Positions 1-9,282 of a stretch of DNA of 64,000 nucleotides are shown in pieces; the stretch's first letter is position 1; the number at the start of each line of letters is the position of its first letter. The position numbers and the translations under genes were made by a program. The notes below the pieces were generated by a model that saw only the letters and a program-made list of their open reading frames with translations, had not been told where the DNA came from and made no database searches. The stretch covers positions 124,001-188,000 of the forward strand of contig CBDBVC010000059.1 in assembly GCA_965212525.1 (NCBI GenBank). Reading direction: 5' to 3'. The DNA comes from SZUA-38 sp965212525 (GTDB lineage Bacteria; Pseudomonadota; Gammaproteobacteria; Xanthomonadales; SZUA-38).

Positions 1-1190
1 CTGAGTTTGGTCGAATTGCAGCTCAGGCCGCCAAGCAGGTCATCGTGCAGCGTGTGCGTGAAGCCGAACGTGCCCAGGTGGTCGAAGCCTATCAGGATCG
101 CGTCGGTGAACTGATCAACGGTACCGTCAAGCGGGTCGACCGCGGCAATGTCTATGTCGATCTGGGCGGGCACGCCGAAGGCTTCATACCGCGTGAACAC
201 ACCATCATGCGTGAATCGATCAGGCCAGGCGACCGCATTCGGGCATTCCTGTACGAGGTACGTTCCGAGCATCGCGGTCCACAGTTGTTCATGTCCCGTA
301 CACGCAATGAATTCCTGATTGAACTGTTCAGGCTTGAAGTGCCCGAGATCGGCCAGGGACTGATTGAAATCATTGCTGCGGCACGTGATCCGGGTCTTCG
401 TGCCAAGATTGCCGTCAAGACCAATGATCAGCGTACCGACCCGATCGGTGCCTGTGTTGGCATGCGCGGCTCTCGGGTTCAGGCGGTATCAAATGAGCTG
501 TCCGGTGAACGCGTCGATATCATTCTGCACGATGAAAACTCGGCCCAGTATGTGATCAACGCCATGGCGCCAGCCGAGGTGGTATCGATCATCGTCGACG
601 AGGAAAGCCAGTCCATGGATCTGGCGGTCGATGAAGACAAGCTGTCACAGGCCATTGGCCGTGGCGGCCAGAACGTTCGCCTGGCATCCGAGCTGACCGG
701 CTGGCATCTGAATGTCATGAGCGAGGGCGACGTCGAGAAAAAATCTGCCGATGAAGCGAAGGAGACCTGCGACATGCTGATCTCCAAACTCGACGTCGAT
801 GAGGAAATCGCCATGATTCTGGTGCAGGAGGGCTTTTCCAGCATCGAGGAAGTGGCCTATGTGCCTGAGTCTGAAATGATCGAAATCGAGGAATTTGACG
901 AGGACATCGTCAAGGAGATCAGATCTCGTGCACGTGACGCATTGCTGACTCAGCTGATCGCCAAGGAAGAGCGAATGGACGAAAACGAGCCAGCAGAGGA
1001 TCTGCTCAATCTTGAAGGCATGGATGAACGGCTGGCTTACAAGCTGGCTGAAAAGGGAATCAAGACCCAGGAAGAACTTGCCGAATGCGCTGTCGACGAT
1101 ATCAAGGGTATTCATGATATCGACGAAGAAACGGCTGCAGCGCTGATCATGACTGCCAGGGCACCCTGGTTCGAAGAAGACCAGGGTTAA
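1..1190 (+). CDS. nusA: Transcription termination/antitermination factor NusA, 5'-truncated
   Basis: This is the C-terminal part of NusA, the RNA polymerase-binding elongation, termination and antitermination factor. The reading frame is open from base 3, so the gene starts before the window and its N-terminal polymerase-binding domain is missing. Visible in order are the S1 domain (INGTVKRVDRGNVYVDLG), the KH1 and KH2 RNA-binding domains (GMRGSRVQAV and AIGRGGQNVRLA), and two C-terminal acidic helix-hairpin-helix repeats typical of gammaproteobacterial NusA. The stop lies 13 bases before infB, as in the classic nusA-infB operon. The identification is secure. Confidence 0.98.
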   Translation, partial: EFGRIAAQAAKQVIVQRVREAERAQVVEAYQDRVGELINGTVKRVDRGNVYVDLGGHAEGFIPREHTIMRESIRPGDRIRAFLYEVRSEHRGPQLFMSRTRNEFLIELFRLEVPEIGQGLIEIIAAARDPGLRAKIAVKTNDQRTDPIGACVGMRGSRVQAVSNELSGERVDIILHDENSAQYVINAMAPAEVVSIIVDEESQSMDLAVDEDKLSQAIGRGGQNVRLASELTGWHLNVMSEGDVEKKSADEAKETCDMLISKLDVDEEIAMILVQEGFSSIEEVAYVPESEMIEIEEFDEDIVKEIRSRARDALLTQLIAKEERMDENEPAEDLLNLEGMDERLAYKLAEKGIKTQEELAECAVDDIKGIHDIDEETAAALIMTARAPWFEEDQG

Positions 1191-1203
1191 TCGGAGGACA
1201 AAG

Positions 1204-3798
1204 ATGTCAGAAGTGACCGCAAGACAACTCGCAGAAGTCATTGGAATTCCTGTCGACCGACTGGTGGAGCAGCTCGAGGAAGCCGGTCTGGGCAGTGTGG
1301 ATCCGGATGCCCACGTCTCGAATCAGGACAAGATGAAACTGCTCGAGTTCCTGCAGAAGAATCACGGAAAAACAGATTCTGGAACCGATGGTCCGAAAAA
1401 GATCACACTGAAGCGAACCTCGAAGACCGAGCTCAAGCTGGCGGGAAGTGCCGGCCGCTCCAAGACGGTCAATGTCGAGGTGCGCAAGAAACGAACCTAC
1501 GTCAAGCGCAGCGTGATGGCCGAGCAGGATCAGGATGATCCGGAACGCATGGAGGCCATGCGCAAGCTGGAAGAGGTGCGCAGCGAACGGGAAGCCGAGG
1601 AGAAGGCTCGCCAGGAACAGGAGCAGGAGCGACTGCGAGCTGCCGAAGAGATAACCCGCAAGGCAGCCGAAGAGCAGGCTGAACGCGAACGGGCTCGGGA
1701 AGAGGCCGATCTCAAGGCTGAAAAGGAAGCCAAGGAACGCGAGGAAGCCGAACAGCAACGCATCCAGAACGAGGAAGCCGAGCGCAAGCGACTGGAAGAA
1801 GAAAAGAAAATTCTTGCCGAGCAGGAAAAGGCCATGGCCGAAAAGCGCTCTGCTGCAGAGGCCGACACCGCCAAGACTTCCCGCAAGCAGAAGCCAAAAC
1901 AGTCCGATACACGATACGGCCGCAAGGAACTGCACGTGGCCGCCGGCAAACGCGGCAAGCGTCGCAGCCATGGCGGTGGTCGTCGCCCGTCCTACGATTC
2001 ACCAGAAAAGCATGGATTCTCCAAGCCGACCGCACCGGTTGTGCGAGATGTTGAAATCCCCGATACGCTGACTGTACAGGAACTGGCTCAGCGCATGGCG
2101 GTCAAATCGGGTGAAGTCATCAAGGAACTGATGAAGCTTGGCATGATGGTGACCATCAACCAGTCCATCGATCGTGATACAGCCACACTGGTTGTCGAAG
2201 AGATGGGCCACAAGGTCAAGGAAGCGGTCGAGAAGGATATCGAGACCCAGCTGATTGAAAAATACCAGTCTGAAGAAGGCGATCTTGAGACCAGGCCCCC
2301 GGTGGTGACCGTGATGGGCCACGTTGACCACGGCAAGACATCGCTGCTGGACTTCATTCGTGAATCCCGTGTTGCAGCCGGTGAGGCCGGCGGTATCACA
2401 CAGCATATCGGTGCCTATCACGTCAAGACCGACAAGGGTGTGATCAGTTTCCTGGATACGCCAGGCCACGCTGCATTTACAGCCATGCGTGCACGCGGTG
2501 CACAGGCGACTGACATCGTCATTCTGGTGATTGCAGCCGATGACGGCGTCAAGCCGCAGACCGAAGAGGCTGTTCAGCACGCCCGTGCTGCTGGCGTACC
2601 GATTATTGTCGCGATCAACAAGATTGACCGCGAGGAAGCCGATCCGGAACGTGCCAAGCAGGAGCTATCGAAACTGGAAGTGATTTCCGAGGAATGGGGC
2701 GGTGAAGATATCTTCGTCAACGTCTCGGCCAAGACAGGCCAGGGCATTGATGAACTGCTTGATGCCATCAGCCTGCAGGCGGAAATACTCGAACTGAAGG
2801 CCGATCCCACGCGCAATGCTGCAGGTATCGTGGTTGAATCCTCGCTCGACAAGGGGCGTGGCGCTGTTGCCACGATTCTGGTTCAGAACGGTACCCTGCG
2901 CCAGGGCGATATCCTGCTGGCCGGCAACGAGTTCGGTCGTGTGCGTGCCATGTATGATGAAAACGGAAAGAAGGTGGATGAAGCCGGTCCATCGATTCCG
3001 GTTCAGATTCTTGGACTGTCAGGAACACCGATGGCGGGTGAGACGGCACTGGTGGTTGAGCGTGAACGTGAAGCGCGGGAAGCTGCGGCACAGCGTGAGC
3101 TCAAGTCACGCGACTCCCGTCTGGCACAGCAACAGGCTGCCAAGCTTGATGCACTGTTCAGCGACATGGCCAGTGGTGAGAGCAAACAGGTCAACCTGCT
3201 GATCAAGACCGATGTACAGGGTAGTGCCGAAGCACTCAAGGATTCACTGCTCAATCTGACCAACGATGAAGTCAAGGTTTCGATCGTGGCTTCCGGTGTT
3301 GGCGGCATCACCGAATCGGATGCAACGCTGGCACAGGCTTCAAATGCCATCCTGATTGGCTTCAATGTACGAGCCGATGCGGCAGCAAGACGTGTCGTCA
3401 AGGAGAGTGGACTTGACCTGCGCTACTACAGCATCATCTATGAAGTGATCGATGATGTTAAACAGGCCATTTCCGGCCTGCTGGGCAGCGACATTCGCGA
3501 AGAGATCATTGGCCTCGCCGAGGTCAAGGATGTGTTCCGTTCATCCGCTCTGGGCGCCATTGCAGGAAGTCTTGTGATCGAGGGTGTGGTCAAGCGTGCC
3601 AACCCGATTCGCGTACTGCGTGACAACGTGGTCATCTTCGAAGGTGAACTGGAATCTTTGCGCCGCTTCAAGGACGACGTCAAGGAAGTGGTCGCCGGTA
3701 CCGAATGTGGTATCGGGGTGAAAATGTACAACGATGTACAGCCGGGTGACCAGATCGAGTGCTTCGAACGGGTTGAAGTGAAACGCAGTCTGGACTGA
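1204..3798 (+). CDS. infB: Translation initiation factor IF-2
   Basis: IF-2 is the GTPase that places initiator fMet-tRNA on the 30S subunit and promotes subunit joining. The 864-residue protein has an IF2 N-terminal domain (residues 1-55). A long Glu/Arg/Lys-rich helix follows at about 110-225, and a second IF2_N domain near 290-340. The G domain has G1 GHVDHGKT at about 372, DTPGH near 418 and NKID near 472, and is followed by the beta-barrel and C-terminal domains. GGAGG just upstream of the ATG serves as ribosome-binding site. The last base of the stop codon is the first base of the rbfA start codon, so the two genes are translationally coupled. Confidence 0.98.
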   Translation: MSEVTARQLAEVIGIPVDRLVEQLEEAGLGSVDPDAHVSNQDKMKLLEFLQKNHGKTDSGTDGPKKITLKRTSKTELKLAGSAGRSKTVNVEVRKKRTYVKRSVMAEQDQDDPERMEAMRKLEEVRSEREAEEKARQEQEQERLRAAEEITRKAAEEQAERERAREEADLKAEKEAKEREEAEQQRIQNEEAERKRLEEEKKILAEQEKAMAEKRSAAEADTAKTSRKQKPKQSDTRYGRKELHVAAGKRGKRRSHGGGRRPSYDSPEKHGFSKPTAPVVRDVEIPDTLTVQELAQRMAVKSGEVIKELMKLGMMVTINQSIDRDTATLVVEEMGHKVKEAVEKDIETQLIEKYQSEEGDLETRPPVVTVMGHVDHGKTSLLDFIRESRVAAGEAGGITQHIGAYHVKTDKGVISFLDTPGHAAFTAMRARGAQATDIVILVIAADDGVKPQTEEAVQHARAAGVPIIVAINKIDREEADPERAKQELSKLEVISEEWGGEDIFVNVSAKTGQGIDELLDAISLQAEILELKADPTRNAAGIVVESSLDKGRGAVATILVQNGTLRQGDILLAGNEFGRVRAMYDENGKKVDEAGPSIPVQILGLSGTPMAGETALVVEREREAREAAAQRELKSRDSRLAQQQAAKLDALFSDMASGESKQVNLLIKTDVQGSAEALKDSLLNLTNDEVKVSIVASGVGGITESDATLAQASNAILIGFNVRADAAARRVVKESGLDLRYYSIIYEVIDDVKQAISGLLGSDIREEIIGLAEVKDVFRSSALGAIAGSLVIEGVVKRANPIRVLRDNVVIFEGELESLRRFKDDVKEVVAGTECGIGVKMYNDVQPGDQIECFERVEVKRSLD

Positions 3799-4190
3799 TG
3801 AATCACGATTACACAAGACAGGATCGAATTTCGGCCCTGTTGCGACGTGAGATGGCCACCCTGATCTGGAAACAGATCAAGGATCCCAGGCTCGGGCCAG
3901 TCAGCGTTACCGATGTGGAGGTCAGTCGTGACCTCAGCCATGCCGTGGTTTATCTGAATACCTCGGATGATGACAGCATGGAATCGTCACTGAATGTGCT
4001 CAAGGGCGCGCGTGGATTTCTGCGACGCGAACTGGGCAAGATCATGAAAACCCGCACGGTGCCCGAACTCCACTTCAAGTGCGACGATTCGTTGCAGAAG
4101 GGCGATCGAATCGAGGAGTTGCTGTTCAGGGCCCGCCAGGGTGATCAGTGGTCTGCACCCGATCAATCAGACGGCAGCGACGACGACTGA
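3798..4190 (+). CDS. rbfA: 30S ribosome-binding factor RbfA
   Basis: RbfA is a small KH-type factor that binds the 30S subunit and helps mature the 5' end of 16S rRNA. The 130-residue length fits the family. The sequence begins with the usual Arg-rich start (TRQDRISALLRREMA) and contains the conserved DPRLGPVSVTDVEVSRDL segment. Start and stop of the preceding infB share one base. The acidic C-terminal tail (QSDGSDDD) is typical of proteobacterial RbfA. The truB gene follows directly. Confidence 0.97.
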   Translation: MNHDYTRQDRISALLRREMATLIWKQIKDPRLGPVSVTDVEVSRDLSHAVVYLNTSDDDSMESSLNVLKGARGFLRRELGKIMKTRTVPELHFKCDDSLQKGDRIEELLFRARQGDQWSAPDQSDGSDDD

Positions 4191-4201
4191 TCCCGGCACT
4201 G

Positions 4202-5170
4202 ATGCAAGACAGAAAGCGGATTCCCTGGCGAGACCTTGACGGCATTGTCCTGATGGACAAACCGGCAGGTCTGTCGTCCAATCAGGCGCTGCAGAGGGTG
4301 CGCCGTCTGTTCGGTGCGCGCAAGGCCGGTCATGCAGGATCGCTCGATCCGTTCGCCACCGGCATGCTTCCGATCTGTTTCGGCAAGGCCACCCGAGTCA
4401 ACGCCTTCCTGCTGGATTCCTCAAAACGCTATCGTGTGATGGCCCGACTTGGCAGTAGCTCATCCACCGGTGACACCGAAGGTGAGATCACCGATCAGGC
4501 TGATGTGCCCGAGATCGGTGAGGCAGAACTGTTGTCGGTAATGAAAACGTTTACAGGCGAGATCGAGCAGATCCCGCCGATGTTTTCGGCTCTCAAGCAT
4601 GAGGGAAAACGCTTGTATCAGCTGGCCCGGGAGGGCGTTGAAGTGGAGCGGCCGCCCAGGCAGGTTGTGATTCACGATATCAGCCTGATCGCTATCGAGG
4701 AAACCCGGCTGAGTTTCGAGGTCCATTGCTCGAAAGGAACCTATATTCGCACACTGGTTGAAGACCTGGCCAGAGAGCTGGGAACGCTGGCGTATACACA
4801 GGCACTGCACCGACTGTGGGTGAGTCCGTTCGAGAACTGCCCAATGCAGACTCTGGAGAAATTCGAGGCAGCCCTCGATCCTGGTGAATCACGAATTGCG
4901 GAATCGCGAGTCGCTGATCTGTTGATGCCGATTGATGCCGGCCTGGAACATCTTGATCGTATTGATCTGGATCAGCAGCAGATGCTGGACCTGTGTCACG
5001 GGCGCCGTGTCTCGGTCAGGCATGGACAGCCTGCCGGGCTGTATCGCCTGTACGGACCGGATTCCCGTTTCCTTGCCGTAGCGACAGCATGCGAAGGCTC
5101 GGGAATCAGTCATCGCAAACTGATGCTGGACAGCACTGAAATTGTCACCGGTGGCGACAGCGGCACATGA
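4202..5170 (+). CDS. truB: tRNA pseudouridine(55) synthase TruB
   Basis: TruB makes pseudouridine 55 in the T-loop of tRNAs. The catalytic motif AGSLDPFATGML is visible, with the nucleophile Asp near residue 49, as is the KxSGLSSNxxLQRVR-like N-terminal motif around residues 20-35. I chose the ATG at 4202, giving 322 residues. An in-frame ATG at 4148 lies inside rbfA and would add 18 residues unlike the family. The C-terminal region (about 250-315) corresponds to the PUA-like domain. A 227-base gap containing a promoter follows before rpsO. Confidence 0.96.
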   Translation: MQDRKRIPWRDLDGIVLMDKPAGLSSNQALQRVRRLFGARKAGHAGSLDPFATGMLPICFGKATRVNAFLLDSSKRYRVMARLGSSSSTGDTEGEITDQADVPEIGEAELLSVMKTFTGEIEQIPPMFSALKHEGKRLYQLAREGVEVERPPRQVVIHDISLIAIEETRLSFEVHCSKGTYIRTLVEDLARELGTLAYTQALHRLWVSPFENCPMQTLEKFEAALDPGESRIAESRVADLLMPIDAGLEHLDRIDLDQQQMLDLCHGRRVSVRHGQPAGLYRLYGPDSRFLAVATACEGSGISHRKLMLDSTEIVTGGDSGT

Positions 5171-5232
5171 TGATGGCCTGTCAGTGTCATATTTTCACTG
5201 TCGGACTGCATGTAAATTTATCCTCAAAACAC

Positions 5233-5261
5233 TTGAGGCGGCTGGCATTGAAGGTTAAAAT
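5233..5261 (+). promoter_or_regulatory. Sigma-70-type promoter upstream of rpsO
   Basis: TTGAGG (5233-5238) is separated by exactly 17 bases from TAAAAT (5256-5261), a good sigma-70 promoter match, 136 bases before rpsO. The -35 box is also the right arm of a 6-bp inverted repeat, CCTCAA (5222-5227) - AACAC - TTGAGG. The position agrees with the separate rpsO promoter known in other gammaproteobacteria. The call rests on sequence match only. Confidence 0.5.
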
Positions 5262-5397
5262 GCCCCGCTTTGTTTATACAATTTACGCGAGTTGACGTTG
5301 CTTTTCATCGATTCAAGTCCTCGCCTGCAGTGGTCTGCGGGTGCAGGAAAGATGAGCTGGACGTCTTCTCGCATTTGGTTTTTCTGGAGTATCAAAA

Positions 5398-5667
5398 ATG
5401 TCATTAACGGCCGAACAGACTGGCAAGGTGATCAGTGAGTACCAACTCGCTCCGGGCGACACAGGTTCCCCGGAAGTGCAGATCGCGCTGCTCTCAGCAC
5501 GCATCACGCACCTGAGTGATCACTTTGACAAACATAAAAAAGACCACCATTCACGCCGCGGTTTGTTGAGAATGGTTAACCAGCGTCGCAAATTGCTGCG
5601 CTATCTGAAAGACACCGATCTCGAGCGTTACAAGTCGTTGATTCAACGCCTTGGCTTGCGTCGCTAA
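5398..5667 (+). CDS. rpsO: 30S ribosomal protein S15
   Basis: S15 is a primary 16S rRNA-binding protein of the small subunit platform. The 89-residue length is the usual family length. The conserved segments TGSPEVQIALLSARI, HFDKHKKDHHSRRGLLRMVNQRRKLLRYL and the RLGLRR end are all present. The gene is followed 18 bases later by pnp, the standard rpsO-pnp pair. In E. coli S15 represses its own translation. I did not identify the corresponding leader structure here. Confidence 0.98.
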   Translation: MSLTAEQTGKVISEYQLAPGDTGSPEVQIALLSARITHLSDHFDKHKKDHHSRRGLLRMVNQRRKLLRYLKDTDLERYKSLIQRLGLRR

Positions 5668-5685
5668 CTATCAAGGGAAAACACT

Positions 5686-7818
5686 GTGGCGAAAATCAGC
5701 AAGACATTCGAGTATGGTGGCCGACAGGTCACGATTGAAACAGGCCAGATAGCGCGTCAGGCTGACGCCGCCGTACTGGTCAACATGGACGACACCATGG
5801 TTCTGGTGACCTGTGTCGGGCAAAAAGGCGATCCGGGTGATCGTCCGTTTTTCCCCCTGACGGTCAACTATCAGGAGAAGACCTACGCTGCGGGACGTAT
5901 CCCCGGCGGCTTCTTCAAGCGCGAGGGGCGTCCTTCTGAAAAGGAGACACTCACCTGTCGTCTGATCGACCGGCCGATTCGTCCGCTGTTCCCGAAAGGG
6001 TTCCTGAACGAAGTCCAGGTCATTGCCACGGTGGTTTCATCCAACCCCGATGTGGATCCTGACATTCCGGCGATGATCGGCGCATCAGCTGCGCTGTCGC
6101 TGTCGGGCATTCCTTTCAGCGGCCCCATTGGTGCCGCACGGGTTGCCTACATTGATGAGCAGTATGTGCTCAACCCCGGATATGCGGCACTTGAGGACTC
6201 GGACCTCGATCTGGTTGTAGCCGGTACCGAGAGTGCTGTCCTGATGGTTGAATCCGAAGCCAATCTGCTGTCGGAAGAAGTCATGCTGGGTGCGGTCACC
6301 TACGGTCATGAACAGATGCAGGTGGTGATCAACACCATCCGTGAACTGGCTGACGAAGTTGGTGTGGATCACTGGGACTGGTCTGCCAAGGAACGTGATG
6401 CTGCCATCGACGAAAAAGTCGCGGCCGCTGCCGAAGCCAGACTCAACGAGATCTACCAGATTGCTGACAAGCAGTCGCGTTATGAATCACTGGGTGAGTT
6501 GAAAGCTGAAGTCGTCGCTTCACTCGCTGCCTCGGAAGAGAATGAGGACGGTTTTGAAGGCAAGGATGTGTCATCAGCCTTTTCAACGCTGGAAAAGCGT
6601 GTGGTTCGTAGCCGTATTCTGGACGGAAAGCCACGTATCGATGGTCGTGACCTGGACAAGGTCAGAAACATCGGCGTCGATGTGGGCATTCTGCCGCGCA
6701 CACATGGTTCTGCGCTGTTCACCCGCGGTGAAACACAGGCCATTGTCGCCGCCACACTGGGTACAGGTCGTGATGCACAGCTGATCGATGCACTCGAGGG
6801 CGAGCGCAAGGATGCCTTTATGCTGCACTACAACTTCCCGCCATTCTGTGTCGGTGAAACCGGTTTTGTCGGCAGCCCCAAGCGTCGTGAAATCGGCCAC
6901 GGTCGTCTGGCACGACGCGGTATTGCCGCGGTACTGCCGACCATCGAGGAATTTCCCTACGTCATGCGCGTGGTCTCGGAAATCACCGAATCCAACGGTT
7001 CAAGTTCCATGGCCTCAGTCTGTGGCAGCGCGCTGGCACTGATGGATGCCGGTGTGCCGATCAAGGCACCGGTTGCCGGTATTGCCATGGGTCTGGTACT
7101 GGAAGACACCAAGTATGCCGTCCTGTCAGATATCCTTGGTGACGAGGATCATCTCGGCGATATGGACTTCAAGGTGGCCGGTACCGAAGACGGTATCACC
7201 GCGCTGCAGATGGATATCAAGATCGAGGGCATCAACGCCGACATCATGGGCAACGCCCTGGCACAGGCTCGCGATGGCCGCATGTACATTCTTCAGGAAA
7301 TGAACAAGGTCATCGATGCACCGCGCAGTGAGATGTCCGAGTACGCTCCACGACTGATCACCTTCAAGGTTCATCCTGACAAGATTCGCGACGTCATCGG
7401 CAAGGGCGGTGTTACCATCCGTTCCATTACCGAGGAAACCGGCGCTACCATCGATATCGATGATGACGGCAAGATCACCATTGCTTCTGTCAACAAGGAA
7501 GCCGGTGATGCGGCCCGTACACGCATTGAGCAGATCACGGCAGACATCGAGCCCGGTCAGGTATTTGACGGCAAGGTTGCCCGCATCATGGATTTCGGCG
7601 CCTTTGTCACCATCGCACCTGGCAAGGATGGCCTCGTTCACGTCTCACAGATTTCACACGAGCGCGTCGAGAAAGTCACCGACAAGCTCAGCGAAGGCCA
7701 GATCGTCAAGGTCAAGGTGCTGGAAGTCGACAAGCAGGGACGTATACGCCTGAGCATGAAAGCGCTGCTCGACAAGCCTGAACCGGAAAACACCGAAAAG
7801 GCTGAAACCGAAGCGTAA
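5686..7818 (+). CDS. pnp: Polyribonucleotide nucleotidyltransferase (PNPase)
   Basis: PNPase degrades RNA 3' to 5' by phosphorolysis and is a degradosome partner. The 710-residue protein carries two RNase PH-like domains (about 10-145 and 320-465) separated by the alpha-helical domain. A KH domain follows (GKGGVTIRSITEETG from about 570), then an S1 domain (GKVARIMDFGAFVTIAPGKDG from about 628). The start is GTG, preceded by AAGGG at a suitable distance. The gene ends at a strong intrinsic terminator, closing the operon. In E. coli pnp is autoregulated through RNase III cleavage of its leader. The 18-base gap to rpsO here leaves little room for a separate leader. Confidence 0.98.
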   Translation: MAKISKTFEYGGRQVTIETGQIARQADAAVLVNMDDTMVLVTCVGQKGDPGDRPFFPLTVNYQEKTYAAGRIPGGFFKREGRPSEKETLTCRLIDRPIRPLFPKGFLNEVQVIATVVSSNPDVDPDIPAMIGASAALSLSGIPFSGPIGAARVAYIDEQYVLNPGYAALEDSDLDLVVAGTESAVLMVESEANLLSEEVMLGAVTYGHEQMQVVINTIRELADEVGVDHWDWSAKERDAAIDEKVAAAAEARLNEIYQIADKQSRYESLGELKAEVVASLAASEENEDGFEGKDVSSAFSTLEKRVVRSRILDGKPRIDGRDLDKVRNIGVDVGILPRTHGSALFTRGETQAIVAATLGTGRDAQLIDALEGERKDAFMLHYNFPPFCVGETGFVGSPKRREIGHGRLARRGIAAVLPTIEEFPYVMRVVSEITESNGSSSMASVCGSALALMDAGVPIKAPVAGIAMGLVLEDTKYAVLSDILGDEDHLGDMDFKVAGTEDGITALQMDIKIEGINADIMGNALAQARDGRMYILQEMNKVIDAPRSEMSEYAPRLITFKVHPDKIRDVIGKGGVTIRSITEETGATIDIDDDGKITIASVNKEAGDAARTRIEQITADIEPGQVFDGKVARIMDFGAFVTIAPGKDGLVHVSQISHERVEKVTDKLSEGQIVKVKVLEVDKQGRIRLSMKALLDKPEPENTEKAETEA

Positions 7819-7842
7819 TCATCGCCGACGATCAGAAACAGA

Positions 7843-7869
7843 AAAACGGGCCAGGCGGCCCGTTTTTTT
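7843..7869 (+). terminator. Intrinsic terminator after pnp
   Basis: The perfect stem ACGGGCC (7846-7852) / GGCCCGT (7857-7863), with a 4-base loop, is followed by a run of T, 25 bases after the pnp stop. It closes the nusA-pnp transcription unit. Confidence 0.9.
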
Positions 7870-7976
7870 ATGCCCGAATTCAATTCAGCAGTTGACGGAA
7901 CGTCTGTGTCTTCTGTCCTATGTTAATGTCTGCTCATCACTGCGAAAATGACCGGACCACGTCTCGGGAAAGATGA

Positions 7977-9281
7977 ATGAACACGAATTCGCCATCAGGC
8001 ATGCCCGGTGATGGCCGCGGCAAACAGAAAAAGAGTATCAAACGCTGGCTGGTGCCGCTGAGCATTATTGTTGTCGGTTACATGGTGATGGTAGGCGGTT
8101 CGATGCTCAAGCCGCCCCCGGAAATCGCGCCGAAAGTGGAAGTCACCCGACCGGTCGATGTCATTGAAGTTTCGCCCAGCGATTTCAACCATGTGGTCAA
8201 CACCCAGGGTGTGGTCGCTCCAAAGACTGAAACCACACTGGTGGCTGAAGTGTCCGGAAAGATCACCAAGGTTGCCGATGTGTTCAATGCCGGTGGCTAT
8301 TTCCAGCAGGGTGATGTTCTGCTCGAGATTGATCCCAGCGATTATGAAGTGGCGCTCAAGCGCGCACAGGCCACACTGGCCAGTCGACAGGCCAAGCTTG
8401 CCGAGGAAGTGGCTCGGGCAGACCAGGCCAGGAAGGACTGGAACAACCTCAAGCGCAGCGGGCAGCCATCCGACCTGGTGCTGCGACGCCCACAACTGGC
8501 CGATGCCCAGGCCAATGTCCGCGCAGCAGAAGCGGATGTTGAAAAGGCCGAGCGTGACCTTGAGCGCACCCAGATCACTGCGCCTTATACCGGTCTGGTG
8601 AGGGATCGGACCACAGATCTGGGACAGTACGTGACTCCGGGTGCTTCACTGGGTACGGTCTTTGCGATCAGTGTTGCAGAGATCAGGATGCCGATCACTG
8701 TTGCACAACGTCCGTATGTCGACTGGCCCAGCCCGCGAGCGGATGAATCCGGTCCATTACCCGATGCCATGCTGAAAGCGAGTTATGCGAACCAGCAGCA
8801 TCAGTGGATGGCAAAGGTTGTGCGGACTGAAGCCGTGCTTGATGAGATGACACGTCTGTACTATGTCGTCGCCGAAGTTGAAGATCCCTACAACCTCATC
8901 AGCAGCTCGAATCGGCCTGCCTTGCCCATGGGTACTTTTGTTTCGGCCGAAATCATCGGACGCGCGACACGCAATACAGTCAAACTGCCACGTCACACCA
9001 TTCAGACCAATAACACCGTACTGGTCATGGATGAAAACAACGAATTGCAGTTTCGTGAAGTCACCATCGCACGAACAGACAATGAACTGGCCTATATTTC
9101 AGATGGGCTTGATGCCGGTGAGCGTGTCATCACCACGGCCATCGACCTGCCGTTCGCGGGCATGAAACTCAGGCTCAACAGTGATGAACAATCGGATGCA
9201 TCGGCCGGTGAAGACCTGATGGCCTCTACCGACAACGTCGAAGCCGCTACCGTGGTTACGGACGAGTCCAAGGAGGATTGA
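7977..9281 (+). CDS. RND efflux periplasmic adaptor (membrane fusion protein)
   Basis: This HlyD/AcrA-type adaptor should link the inner-membrane RND pump encoded next to it with an outer-membrane channel. The 434-residue protein has a single N-terminal membrane anchor (about 25-45, LVPLSIIVVGYMVMVGG) and a biotinyl/lipoyl-like segment (ETTLVAEVSGKI and FQQGDVLLEID). A coiled-coil hairpin rich in Ala/Arg/Glu follows (about 120-185), then beta-barrel regions. The start ATG at 7977 is in frame; a nearby ATG at 7973 is in another frame. The pump gene begins one base after its stop. No outer-membrane factor gene is nearby. Confidence 0.92.
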   Translation: MNTNSPSGMPGDGRGKQKKSIKRWLVPLSIIVVGYMVMVGGSMLKPPPEIAPKVEVTRPVDVIEVSPSDFNHVVNTQGVVAPKTETTLVAEVSGKITKVADVFNAGGYFQQGDVLLEIDPSDYEVALKRAQATLASRQAKLAEEVARADQARKDWNNLKRSGQPSDLVLRRPQLADAQANVRAAEADVEKAERDLERTQITAPYTGLVRDRTTDLGQYVTPGASLGTVFAISVAEIRMPITVAQRPYVDWPSPRADESGPLPDAMLKASYANQQHQWMAKVVRTEAVLDEMTRLYYVVAEVEDPYNLISSSNRPALPMGTFVSAEIIGRATRNTVKLPRHTIQTNNTVLVMDENNELQFREVTIARTDNELAYISDGLDAGERVITTAIDLPFAGMKLRLNSDEQSDASAGEDLMASTDNVEAATVVTDESKED

Positions 9282-9282
9282 G

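Noticed and set aside
1207..1971. A 254-codon hydrophobic open frame antisense to infB
   Set aside because: The hydrophobic runs are the antisense image of the Glu/Lys/Arg-rich helix of IF-2. There is no independent ribosome-binding site or family match.
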